DNA from: Paludibacteraceae bacterium
Lineage (GTDB): Bacteria; Bacteroidota; Bacteroidia; Bacteroidales; Paludibacteraceae
Length of the DNA: 12,199 bases
Direction: 5' to 3'
NCBI GenBank assembly: GCA_947471245.1
Contig: CANIXM010000022.1
Span: forward strand, 1-12,199
Shown: positions 5,843 to 12,199 of the stretch, piece by piece
How positions within the stretch are numbered: position 1 is the stretch's first letter
Layout of the letters: each line of letters starts with the position of its first letter
Position numbers and translations under genes: made by a program
Notes under the pieces: model-generated
What the model saw: only the letters and a program-made list of their open reading frames with translations
What the model was told of the DNA's origin: nothing
Databases searched by the model: none

Positions 5843-7870
5843 TTAGTAAGCTACTTTCTGGCTCTTGCCTCCTATGGTGACGATATACACCCCGCTCTGA
5901 GGTAGCGATACCGACAGCTCATCGGAGGTGATTACACCTATATACACCACCATGCCAGACATGGCGGTGATGCTCACTGTCTCACCTGCAGGAGCGTTCT
6001 TGATATGTAGCTGACCGTCAACTAGATAAAACTTAGATGCAAAACTAACATCATCACATTCGGTAGCTATATCACCATATTCTACTATATTCAAGAAGTC
6101 TTTCCATTGATCGGCACTTTGATAAGCTGTTTTGGAGCCTTTGGGGACGTAGAGAATACAGGTGGTTTTATTTATGCCTTCAAATACATTACCATCATAT
6201 GATACATACACAGGTATTGTTGCTTCTGATTTTATAGATGTGAAACCTGAGCAGTCATGAAAAGCCGAATCTCCAATACTTGTGACCGAAGTCGGTATTG
6301 TTAGACTTCTAGTTAAGCTAGAGCAACCAGAAAAAGCACTCGATTCAATACTTGTCACCGAATTAGGTATGATAAGTGAACCAGTAAGACTAGCGCAATA
6401 TTGAAAAACACGATATCCAATATACTTCACAGCATTAGGTATGGTAAGTGAACCAGAAAGACCACTGCAATACGCAAAAGCTTCACCTCCAATACTTGTT
6501 ACAGAATTAGGGATGGTAAGAGAACCAGTAAAACCAGAGCAGTATTGAAAAGCACCATATCCAATATATGTAACAGAATTAGGGATGATAAGAGAATCAG
6601 TAATACTTTTGCACCCCCCAAAAGCATGATCAGTAATACGAATTACCGAATTTGGGATTATGATAGAGCCTTTTTTACCTGCAGGACACTGGATTAAGAA
6701 TGTTTTGTCTTTATTATATAATATGTCATTTTCTGCAGTATAGTATTGGTTGTTTGGATCCACTGATAAATTTGAAAGACTATCACAATAACTAAACGCA
6801 CCACTCCCAATACTAGTCACCGAATTCGGTATTGTTAGACTGCCAGTAAAACCTGAGCAATAACTAAAAGCATCACTTCCAATACTCGTCACAGAATTAG
6901 GGATGGTAAGTGAACCAGTAAAACCAGAGCACTGAGAGAAAGCATCCCATCCAATAGTAGTTACAGAATTAGGTATGGTAAGGGAACCAGTAAAACCAGA
7001 ACAATTTCCAAAAGCCTGATTTCCAATACTCGTCACCGAATTAGATATGGTAAGTGAACCAGTAAGACTAGAGCAATTCAAAAAAGCATCATCTCCAATA
7101 TATGTCACCGAATTAGGTATCGTAAGGGAACCAGTAAGACTAGAGCAATCAAAAAAAGCACTATTTCCAATACTTGTCACCGAATTAGGGATGGTAAGGG
7201 AACCATTAAGACCCCTGCAATCAATAAACGCATGACTTTCAATATTCGTCACCGAATTAGGGATGGTAAGGGAACCAGTAAGACCCCTGCAACCCCAAAA
7301 CGCACCTTCTCCAATAGTTGTCACTGAATTAGGTATGGTAAGTGAACCAGTAAAGCCCCTGCAAGAAAAAAAAGCATATTTGCCAATACTTGTCACCGAA
7401 TTAGGGATAGTGATTGTACCTGTAAAATTAGAGCTACTAAACGCCCAATCTCCAATACTCGTGACAGAATTGGGGATGGTCAGTGAACAGGTAAGTCCAT
7501 AGCAATAGTAAAAAGAATACCTACCAATACTTGTAATGCTTGTTGGCATTATAATAGATGTAAGATTAATAGCAGATATCGATTTAATAGTATCACTAAA
7601 CGCCCCAGCAGGAATCTGATTGGCCAGATTGTTTTGATAACCTACGATGGTGACTGAGCCCATAACTATGGTTTTGAGTGCGGGCATACTGTCACGCATA
7701 ATTTTAAAATCCCGTGCATCGATGGTACCCATGAGGGTGAGGTCGGTTACAGTGCTTTTCTCAGAAGCACTAAGTAGTGATGACAGTGCACCTGCGGTGC
7801 AGTTTACGGTTTTTGCCATACAGATGGTGCTTAGTGTTAAGCACAGAAAAAAGATAGTTTGTTTTTTCAT
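5843..7870 (-). CDS. BspA-like leucine-rich repeat (LRR_5) surface protein with C-terminal secretion-type domain
   Basis: A 675-aa protein. Residues 1-19 (MKKQTIFFLCLTLSTICMA) are a Sec signal. Residues 20-104 form an N-terminal cap with TVTDLTLMGTIDARDFKIMR, typical of BspA-type proteins. Residues 105-546 hold 17 LRR_5 (Treponema pallidum/BspA type) repeats of mostly 24 aa with consensus SLTIPNSVTSIGxxAFxxCSGFTG. They are split 11 + 6 by a non-repeat insert at about 368-401 (DPNNQYYTAENDILYNKD...QCPAGKKG), itself a common element of BspA proteins. Residues 550-600 contain YVPKGSKTAYQSADQWKDF, the usual LRR end. The last 60 residues (LVDGQLHIKNAPAGE...SGVYIVTIGGKSQKVAY) resemble a T9SS-type C-terminal domain. 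BspA proteins bind host or matrix proteins and mediate adhesion or coaggregation; the ligand here is unknown. The gene starts 29 bases after the terminator of the preceding LamG gene. Confidence 0.92.
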   Translation of the reverse strand: MKKQTIFFLCLTLSTICMAKTVNCTAGALSSLLSASEKSTVTDLTLMGTIDARDFKIMRDSMPALKTIVMGSVTIVGYQNNLANQIPAGAFSDTIKSISAINLTSIIMPTSITSIGRYSFYYCYGLTCSLTIPNSVTSIGDWAFSSSNFTGTITIPNSVTSIGKYAFFSCRGFTGSLTIPNSVTTIGEGAFWGCRGLTGSLTIPNSVTNIESHAFIDCRGLNGSLTIPNSVTSIGNSAFFDCSSLTGSLTIPNSVTYIGDDAFLNCSSLTGSLTISNSVTSIGNQAFGNCSGFTGSLTIPNSVTTIGWDAFSQCSGFTGSLTIPNSVTSIGSDAFSYCSGFTGSLTIPNSVTSIGSGAFSYCDSLSNLSVDPNNQYYTAENDILYNKDKTFLIQCPAGKKGSIIIPNSVIRITDHAFGGCKSITDSLIIPNSVTYIGYGAFQYCSGFTGSLTIPNSVTSIGGEAFAYCSGLSGSLTIPNAVKYIGYRVFQYCASLTGSLIIPNSVTSIESSAFSGCSSLTRSLTIPTSVTSIGDSAFHDCSGFTSIKSEATIPVYVSYDGNVFEGINKTTCILYVPKGSKTAYQSADQWKDFLNIVEYGDIATECDDVSFASKFYLVDGQLHIKNAPAGETVSITAMSGMVVYIGVITSDELSVSLPQSGVYIVTIGGKSQKVAY
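6236..7558. repeat. LRR_5-encoding array: 17 repeats of about 72 bp
   Basis: The DNA encoding the 17 LRR units has a 72-bp period (one unit is 69 bp) with a 102-bp insert at about 6668-6769. The plus strand shows a recurring GTCACCGAATTAGG(G/T)ATGGTAAG-like block. Repeats next to each other are often the most similar, consistent with tandem duplication and gene conversion. The array can recombine in frame to change repeat number. Confidence 0.9.
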
Positions 7871-7892
7871 AGGGTTTGATAATTAATCGGTT

Positions 7893-7952
7893 AAAAAAAA
7901 TTCTCTGAAAGGTGGAAGCACTAAACAAATACCATTCCACATCTCAGAGAAT
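7893..7952 (-). terminator. Intrinsic terminator of the 542-aa LamG gene
   Basis: Read on the minus strand from 7952: ATTCTCTGA, a 3x3 internal loop, GTGGAA, a 17-nt loop, TTCCAC, internal loop, TCAGAGAAT, then a run of eight T. The outer 9-bp and inner 6-bp arms are perfect. It lies 24 bases after the stop of the LamG gene and ends 22 bases before the BspA-like start codon. Confidence 0.85.
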
Positions 7953-7976
7953 ACCAAATTACATCATATCATATCT

Positions 7977-9605
7977 TTACAATTTAATGATCTTTTCAAT
8001 TTTGAGTATATTTCCTATCCTATCTGTTATCTGAATAAAATACATGCCAGCAGGGTAAGTACTTAGGTCAATCATAGAAGTCTTTTGATTAATGGCTGTT
8101 GTACTCAGTACTACAGAAGCAGTATTGGATATATTCAAGAAATAAGTATCTTCATGAGAAAACTCTTCACACTCTACAGTGAGATAGTCTCTGGTAGGAA
8201 CTGGGAAAATTCGAATGGATGTAGGCTGACTCACCGACTCTACTTCCGTATATATACCATTGCTGTAAATTGATGTAATTTCAGGAGCTGAAAGTGCCCT
8301 GTTGTAAAGTACCACCTCATCTATTTTTCCTTTAATAAAGGCCGCATTACCATGATAACTTGGCCATGCTCCAAAAACAAGGTCACTTACATAGTTGCCA
8401 AACATGGGTGAAGTCATAGGATTGGTCTTAATCAGGTTACCGTCTTTATAAATTTTCATTGAAGTGCTATCTGCTGACACAAACACATGATGCCATTGAC
8501 CTGTACCTAGTTGCTGTGATGTGTTATAAGTATTCCAGCAAGACGAGCCATGCATATTGCTTACCAATCCACCATCTGCCAACTGCTCCAAATTAAAAGC
8601 AAAATTGGAACAATCTGGAGCATCCTTTCCGATATAAACCTGATGATCTGTACCAGCATCATTTAATATCCAGCAGCCGTATGAAAACTGGTTTGTTTTA
8701 GAAAAATCAAAATCCGCATGGTAGGGAATGGTGATAAAATCATTGCCTGCAAAACGGTAAGCACTATTGGCTTGACCTGAAGCATCTGACGTAAGCGAAG
8801 CATTAGTAACCGTTCCATTGTGACCATGACCACTTGCATCGTTGGCATTACCATTGAATGGCCAGTACCCAATAAGCCCATTAGTTGGTATTGCTGGAGT
8901 TTTAGGTTTTGTTTCATAATAAATGGTTGTCACCTCAGAACCAGTTAATGCTCTGTTATAAAGCACCACTTCATCTATTTTTCCTTTAATAAAGGCGGCA
9001 TTACCATGATAACTAGGCCATGCCCCAAAAACAAGGTCACTTACATAGTTGCCAAACATGGGTGAAGTCATAGGATTAGTCTGAATAAGTTGACCGTCTT
9101 TATATATTCTAATGTTAAGACTGTCAGCAGCTACTAACACGTGATGCCATTGACCAGCACCTAGTTGTTGTGCTGTGTTATAAGTATTCCAGCAAGACGA
9201 ACCATGCATATTGGTAGTTAAAACACCATCTGCCAACTGCTCCAAATTAAACGCAAAATTGGAACAATTTGGAGCATCTTTGCCAATATATACTTGATGA
9301 TCTGTACCCGAATCATTCAATATCCAACAGCCGTATGAAAACTGTTTTGTTTTAGAAAAATCAAAATCTGCATGATAAGGAATGGTGATAAAATCATTAC
9401 CTGCAAATCGGTAAGCACTATTGGCTTGACCTGAAACATCCGAAGTAAGCGTAGCTTTGGTTACGATTCCATTGTGACCATGACCACTTGCATCGTTGGC
9501 ATTACCACTAAATGGCCAATATCCGATTAACCCACTGGTAGGAACAGCAGCATTACTAATAAATGAAATACAAGCAAAAAATAAACCTAGACTAATTTTT
9601 CTCAT
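7977..9605 (-). CDS. Secreted double-LamG protein with T9SS type A sorting domain
   Basis: A 542-aa protein. Residues 1-19 (MRKISLGLFFACISFISNA) are a Sec signal. Two LamG/concanavalin A-like domains (LamG_3 type) follow at about 24-230 and 242-448. Each starts GLIGYWPF(S/N)GNANDASGHGHNG, has the central (T/S)GxGQWHHV(L/F)V strand and ends GKIDEVVLYNRAL. Three cysteines recur per domain (YGCW, GKDAPxCSN, MHGSSCWN). The C-terminal 80 residues are a T9SS type A domain: IFPVPTRDYLTVECEEF, STYPAGMYFIQIT, tail KIEKIIKL. LamG_3 domains often bind carbohydrate or matrix and occur in enzymes and adhesins; no catalytic domain is present here, so an adhesive or carbohydrate-binding role is the natural inference. 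The two domains are near-identical copies 218 residues apart. A good intrinsic terminator follows, so it may end a transcription unit. Confidence 0.92.
   Translation of the reverse strand: MRKISLGLFFACISFISNAAVPTSGLIGYWPFSGNANDASGHGHNGIVTKATLTSDVSGQANSAYRFAGNDFITIPYHADFDFSKTKQFSYGCWILNDSGTDHQVYIGKDAPNCSNFAFNLEQLADGVLTTNMHGSSCWNTYNTAQQLGAGQWHHVLVAADSLNIRIYKDGQLIQTNPMTSPMFGNYVSDLVFGAWPSYHGNAAFIKGKIDEVVLYNRALTGSEVTTIYYETKPKTPAIPTNGLIGYWPFNGNANDASGHGHNGTVTNASLTSDASGQANSAYRFAGNDFITIPYHADFDFSKTNQFSYGCWILNDAGTDHQVYIGKDAPDCSNFAFNLEQLADGGLVSNMHGSSCWNTYNTSQQLGTGQWHHVFVSADSTSMKIYKDGNLIKTNPMTSPMFGNYVSDLVFGAWPSYHGNAAFIKGKIDEVVLYNRALSAPEITSIYSNGIYTEVESVSQPTSIRIFPVPTRDYLTVECEEFSHEDTYFLNISNTASVVLSTTAINQKTSMIDLSTYPAGMYFIQITDRIGNILKIEKIIKL
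8265..9545. repeat. Direct repeat of about 654 bp encoding the two LamG domains
   Basis: Copy 1 is about 8892-9545 and copy 2 about 8265-8891. Long stretches are almost base-for-base identical, such as the blocks around 8317-8425 and 8973-9080, which encode YVSDLVFGAWPSYHGNAAF and flanks. This degree of silent-site similarity points to recent duplication or gene conversion. Confidence 0.9.
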
Positions 9606-9663
9606 GAAAAATAAATTTTAAATGTATTAACTATGTAAAGTATAAATATGCAAAAACAAAGCG

Positions 9664-9671
9664 CAAAAGTA
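9664..9671 (-). promoter_or_regulatory. Possible Bacteroidota -7 box (TAnnTTTG) before the 542-aa LamG gene
   Basis: On the minus strand TACTTTTG matches TAnnTTTG. It lies 4 bases past the stop of the 220-aa gene and about 58 bases before the ATG at 9605. I found no TTTG box at the expected distance upstream, so this rests on one element. Confidence 0.3.
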
Positions 9672-9675
9672 GGCA

Positions 9676-10338
9676 TTATTTTTTAATTATCTTTTTATTA
9701 ATAACCAGACTGTTTTCATTATCAAATAATTGAATGAAGTAGACACCAGGAGGATAAGTACTCATGTCTATATCAAAGCTTTGCTGAATTATCTCAGTAG
9801 TCCATAACACAACAGATGAAATAGTGGATAATCTTAACTGATATTTGTTCATTCTTGAAAATTCGTTGAGCACTACTCTCAGATGGTTTTCAATTGGATT
9901 GGGGAAAAAGTTGATAGATACTGTCTCAATTGTCGGAACCGTTGATGCTGATGAGTTGAGTTTATAAACCTCACTTCTAAAATTCAAAACACTATATTTT
10001 AAAGCATTAGGGACCTTTATTTCAAATAAAAATGGACAAAGGCAATCTGATAGCTTACCTTTCTCATAAGTCCATACAGCGATAGAATCATTACTTCTAT
10101 AAATGGTTGCCAAATGTGTTGCACCACAAGATACTATTACAGTTCCATAGATTCTGAGAGTGTCTCCCAAATACTCATAAAGGGTTTCAGTTGAATCGAT
10201 ATTTTGAACTTTGCTCTTTTGAGGTGTTGTAAGTTCCTGTCTCAAACATTTACTTGTAAGGTAGGAAATGGTATCTTGACCATAAGCAACTGTCGTTAAA
10301 ATCACCAGAAATAACACTATTTTAATTCTATTTTTCAT
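9676..10338 (-). CDS. Small secreted protein with conserved-looking Cys motif and T9SS type A sorting domain
   Basis: I choose the ATG at 10338 (220 aa) because it begins MKNRIKIVLFLVILTTVAYG, a clean Sec signal with cleavage before QDT. The upstream ATG at 10383 would place codons inside the terminator hairpin at 10358-10389 and put a charged tail in front of the signal. The mature region, about 21-135, is a compact domain with TLRIYGTVIVSCGATHLATIY and SDCLCPFLFEIKVP (Cys31, 71, 99, 101). Strand-rich proteins with a CLCPFxFEI motif occur in Bacteroidota, but I know no function for them. Residues 141-220 are a T9SS type A domain: INFFPNPIENHLRVVL, STYPPGVYFIQLFD, tail INKKIIKK. This domain is closely similar to those of both LamG neighbours, so the three probably use the same export and processing route. 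Confidence 0.82.
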   Translation of the reverse strand: MKNRIKIVLFLVILTTVAYGQDTISYLTSKCLRQELTTPQKSKVQNIDSTETLYEYLGDTLRIYGTVIVSCGATHLATIYRSNDSIAVWTYEKGKLSDCLCPFLFEIKVPNALKYSVLNFRSEVYKLNSSASTVPTIETVSINFFPNPIENHLRVVLNEFSRMNKYQLRLSTISSVVLWTTEIIQQSFDIDMSTYPPGVYFIQLFDNENSLVINKKIIKK

Positions 10339-10357
10339 CGCTACACTTTTAATAACG

Positions 10358-10389
10358 AAAAATTTGGAGAGGAAATAATCCACTCCAAA
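10358..10389 (-). terminator. Intrinsic terminator of the upstream LamG gene (10411-12199)
   Basis: On the minus strand TTTGGAG, a T-T mismatch, GGA, loop TTATT, TCC, a mismatch and CTCCAAA form a 7+3-bp stem, followed directly by five T. It begins about 22 bases after the stop codon at 10411 and ends about 19 bases before the ATG of the 220-aa gene. Confidence 0.75.
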
Positions 10390-10410
10390 CCTTCGTATAA
10401 ATAAACAATA

Positions 10411-12199
10411 TTATAATTTTACTATCTTCTTAAAGTCAACATTATTTCCTTGATTATCAAATACTTCAATCAAATAAACTCCTTGTGGAATCGTAGTCAT
10501 ATCAATCTCAAAAGACGACTGATTGATGACTGCTGACCACAAAATCATGGATGTAGATGAAACCAATCTCACTTGGTAGTTTTCTATCTTCGCATAATCC
10601 AGACACTCTACCTTTACATGATCCTTAGTCGGATTAGGATATACATTGATGGTAACTGTTCCTACTGGTGTGGTAGCTTTTATCGTTAATGATTCAAGTG
10701 ACGAAGTTGTAGATGGGCAACAATCTGTGGCATATTGATATTTGATGTATCTGTTGATGATACTGTCACATCCACACTTGGATTTAACTGTGTCTGTTCC
10801 CACGAAATATAATTTGGGTGAAATGACTTGAAACTTAGCATCACATATCTTAAACACTGCGGTGTCTTGTACTGTTAGCGGTTTATTACATACGCCATGT
10901 TCATACAAAGCCGTTACTTCAGAAGGTGTAATGGCCCTGTTGTACAACACCACATCATCAATTTTTCCACTCACAAATCTTTCATTGCCGTGATAACTTG
11001 ACCATGCCCCAAACACAATATCACTCACATAATCTCCCCACATCGGAGTGATCATTTGATTCTTATTTATAAACTTTCCATCAATATAAATGGACAATGA
11101 CAGACTATCCACTGACACTAACACATGATGCCATTGATTTACGCCCAATGATTTATTAGAAGTATAGGTATTCCAGCACGATGAGCCATGCATTCCTGTA
11201 GTAAAAATGCATGTTGACTCTTGCTGAATATTAAAGGAGATATTCTGGCATCCAGGGGCATCTTTGCCCATATAAACCTGATTACCAGATGTATTGTTAT
11301 AAATCCAGCAACCATAAGAATATTGCTTGCATTTCGAGAAATCAAAATCCTTGTGATAAGGTACGGTAACAGTACCATTGCCACTGAAACTATAGGCACT
11401 GTTGACCTTATTGTCCTTATCAGTGGTCAATTTAGCATTGGCTACAATTCCATTATGACCACGACCACTTTCATCGTTAGCATTACCATTAAATGGCCAG
11501 TAGCCGATAAGGCCTGAAGTTGGTATTTGGGCAATTTGAGGTTTTGTGTCATTATAAATGGTTGATACTTCAGAAGCAGATATAGCTCTATTATAAAGCA
11601 CCACTTCATCAATTTTTCCACTCACAAATCTTTCATTGCCGTGATAACTTGGCCATGCCCCAAACACAATATCGCTCACATAATCTCCCCACATCGGAAT
11701 GATCATTTGATTCTTATTAATAAACTTTCCATCAATATAAATGGACAATGACAGACTATCCACTGACACTAACACATGATGCCATTGATTTACGCCCAAT
11801 GATTTATTCGAAGTGTATGTATTCCAGCACGAAGAGCCATGCATACCTGTAGTAAAAATGCCTGTTGACTCTTGTTGAATATTAAAAGAGATATTCTGGC
11901 ATCCAGGGGCATCTTTGCCCATATAAACCTGATTACCTGATGTATTGTTATAAATCCAGCAACCATAAGAATATTGCTTAATTTTCGAAAAATCAAAATC
12001 CTTGTGATTAGGTATAGTGATGGTACTATTGCCACTGAAACTATAGGCACTATTTGCTTTATTGTCCTTATCAGTGGTCAATGTAGCATTGGCTACAATT
12101 CCATTGTGTCCATGACCGCTGGCATCATTGGCATTACCGCTAAATGGCCAATAGCCAATCAATCCACTGTTAGGGATAGTCCCAAAAGTTAACATAACA
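10411..12199 (-). CDS. Secreted double-LamG protein with Cys-rich linker and T9SS type A sorting domain (5' end cut by window)
   Basis: The frame is open through the right window edge; the Met codon at 12195 is not taken as the start, because the signal peptide expected before IPNSGLIGYW (about 20 aa in its paralogue) would lie mostly outside the window. Numbering from that Met (594 aa): LamG domains at about 7-216 and 224-432, each with GLIGYWPF(S/N)GNAND, NQWHHVLVSVDSLS and GKID(E/D)VVLYNRAI; a Cys-containing linker at 436-500 with CNKPLTVQDTAVFKICDAKF and KSKCGCDSIINRYIKY, a pattern common in Bacteroidota secreted proteins; and a T9SS domain at about 514-594 (INVYPNPTKDHVKVECL, IPQGVYLIEVFD, tail KKIVKL). 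It is a clear paralogue of the 542-aa gene. The likely role is carbohydrate or matrix binding at the surface. The second LamG copy has two extra cysteines (Cys289, Cys329) that the first lacks. Confidence 0.9.
   Translation of the reverse strand, partial: VMLTFGTIPNSGLIGYWPFSGNANDASGHGHNGIVANATLTTDKDNKANSAYSFSGNSTITIPNHKDFDFSKIKQYSYGCWIYNNTSGNQVYMGKDAPGCQNISFNIQQESTGIFTTGMHGSSCWNTYTSNKSLGVNQWHHVLVSVDSLSLSIYIDGKFINKNQMIIPMWGDYVSDIVFGAWPSYHGNERFVSGKIDEVVLYNRAISASEVSTIYNDTKPQIAQIPTSGLIGYWPFNGNANDESGRGHNGIVANAKLTTDKDNKVNSAYSFSGNGTVTVPYHKDFDFSKCKQYSYGCWIYNNTSGNQVYMGKDAPGCQNISFNIQQESTCIFTTGMHGSSCWNTYTSNKSLGVNQWHHVLVSVDSLSLSIYIDGKFINKNQMITPMWGDYVSDIVFGAWSSYHGNERFVSGKIDDVVLYNRAITPSEVTALYEHGVCNKPLTVQDTAVFKICDAKFQVISPKLYFVGTDTVKSKCGCDSIINRYIKYQYATDCCPSTTSSLESLTIKATTPVGTVTINVYPNPTKDHVKVECLDYAKIENYQVRLVSSTSMILWSAVINQSSFEIDMTTIPQGVYLIEVFDNQGNNVDFKKIVKL
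10900..12177. repeat. Direct repeat of about 651 bp encoding two LamG domains
   Basis: Copy 1 is about 11527-12177 and copy 2 about 10900-11526. The central parts (about 10975-11290 against 11625-11940) differ at only scattered bases, many silent, while the edges differ more. This is the same architecture as the 8265-9545 repeat, but copies within a gene resemble each other more than copies between genes. Confidence 0.9.

Noticed and set aside
7047..7502. Two repetitive plus-strand frames (62 and 79 codons) with recurring VTELGMVREPVR
   Set aside because: They are the antisense reading of the 72-bp LRR repeats; the periodicity comes from the BspA-like gene.
6236..7558. Regular 72-bp repeats that could suggest a CRISPR array
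   Set aside because: The repeats are coding, in frame and diverge at amino-acid-variable positions; there are no unique spacers between constant repeats and no cas genes.
10339..10383. Upstream ATG at 10383 for the 220-aa T9SS protein
   Set aside because: It falls in the terminator hairpin of the preceding gene and places 15 residues in front of a clean Sec signal; the ATG at 10338 is better.

Overview
The window looks like a piece of a Bacteroidota chromosome. Several predicted secreted proteins end in Por/type IX secretion (T9SS) C-terminal domains, one is a BspA-type leucine-rich repeat protein, two carry tandem LamG domains, translation starts lack clear Shine-Dalgarno sequences, and the DNA is AT-rich. 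Every gene I can support is on the minus strand, so the region is transcribed from right to left; plus-strand reading frames are shadows. No rRNA, tRNA, CRISPR array or transposase gene was seen.

Right half (about 5.8-12.2 kb): a run of secreted or surface proteins. In transcription order these are a double-LamG T9SS protein cut by the window edge, a 220-aa Cys-containing T9SS protein, a second double-LamG T9SS protein, and a 675-aa BspA-like protein with 17 LRR_5 repeats. Intrinsic terminators follow both LamG genes and end only about 20-30 bases before the next start codon. Large direct repeats inside the LamG genes and the LRR array show internal duplication.

Middle (about 4.0-5.8 kb): a spacer built of about 18 units of an 8-9 base motif in two converging blocks, then a likely three-gene unit: a 364-aa Cys-rich T9SS protein of unknown function, a 42-aa secreted peptide with a Met-Gln-Ser tandem repeat, and a 125-aa four-helix membrane protein.

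Left half (1 to about 4.0 kb): housekeeping or accessory enzymes. These are a lipoprotein alpha/beta hydrolase of the proline iminopeptidase type, a zinc-free MDR/quinone-oxidoreductase-like dehydrogenase, a YoaP-like GNAT acetyltransferase broken by a one-base frameshift, and a VOC/glyoxalase-fold protein running off the left edge. The spacers hold palindromic REP-like elements, including a 150-bp compound inverted repeat at 3832-3983.

Nothing here amounts to a clearly new defence or mobile system. The most unusual items are the small MQS-repeat peptide next to a membrane protein, the converging 9-mer array, the REP-like element, and the repeated terminator-just-before-start layout in the secreted-protein cluster.
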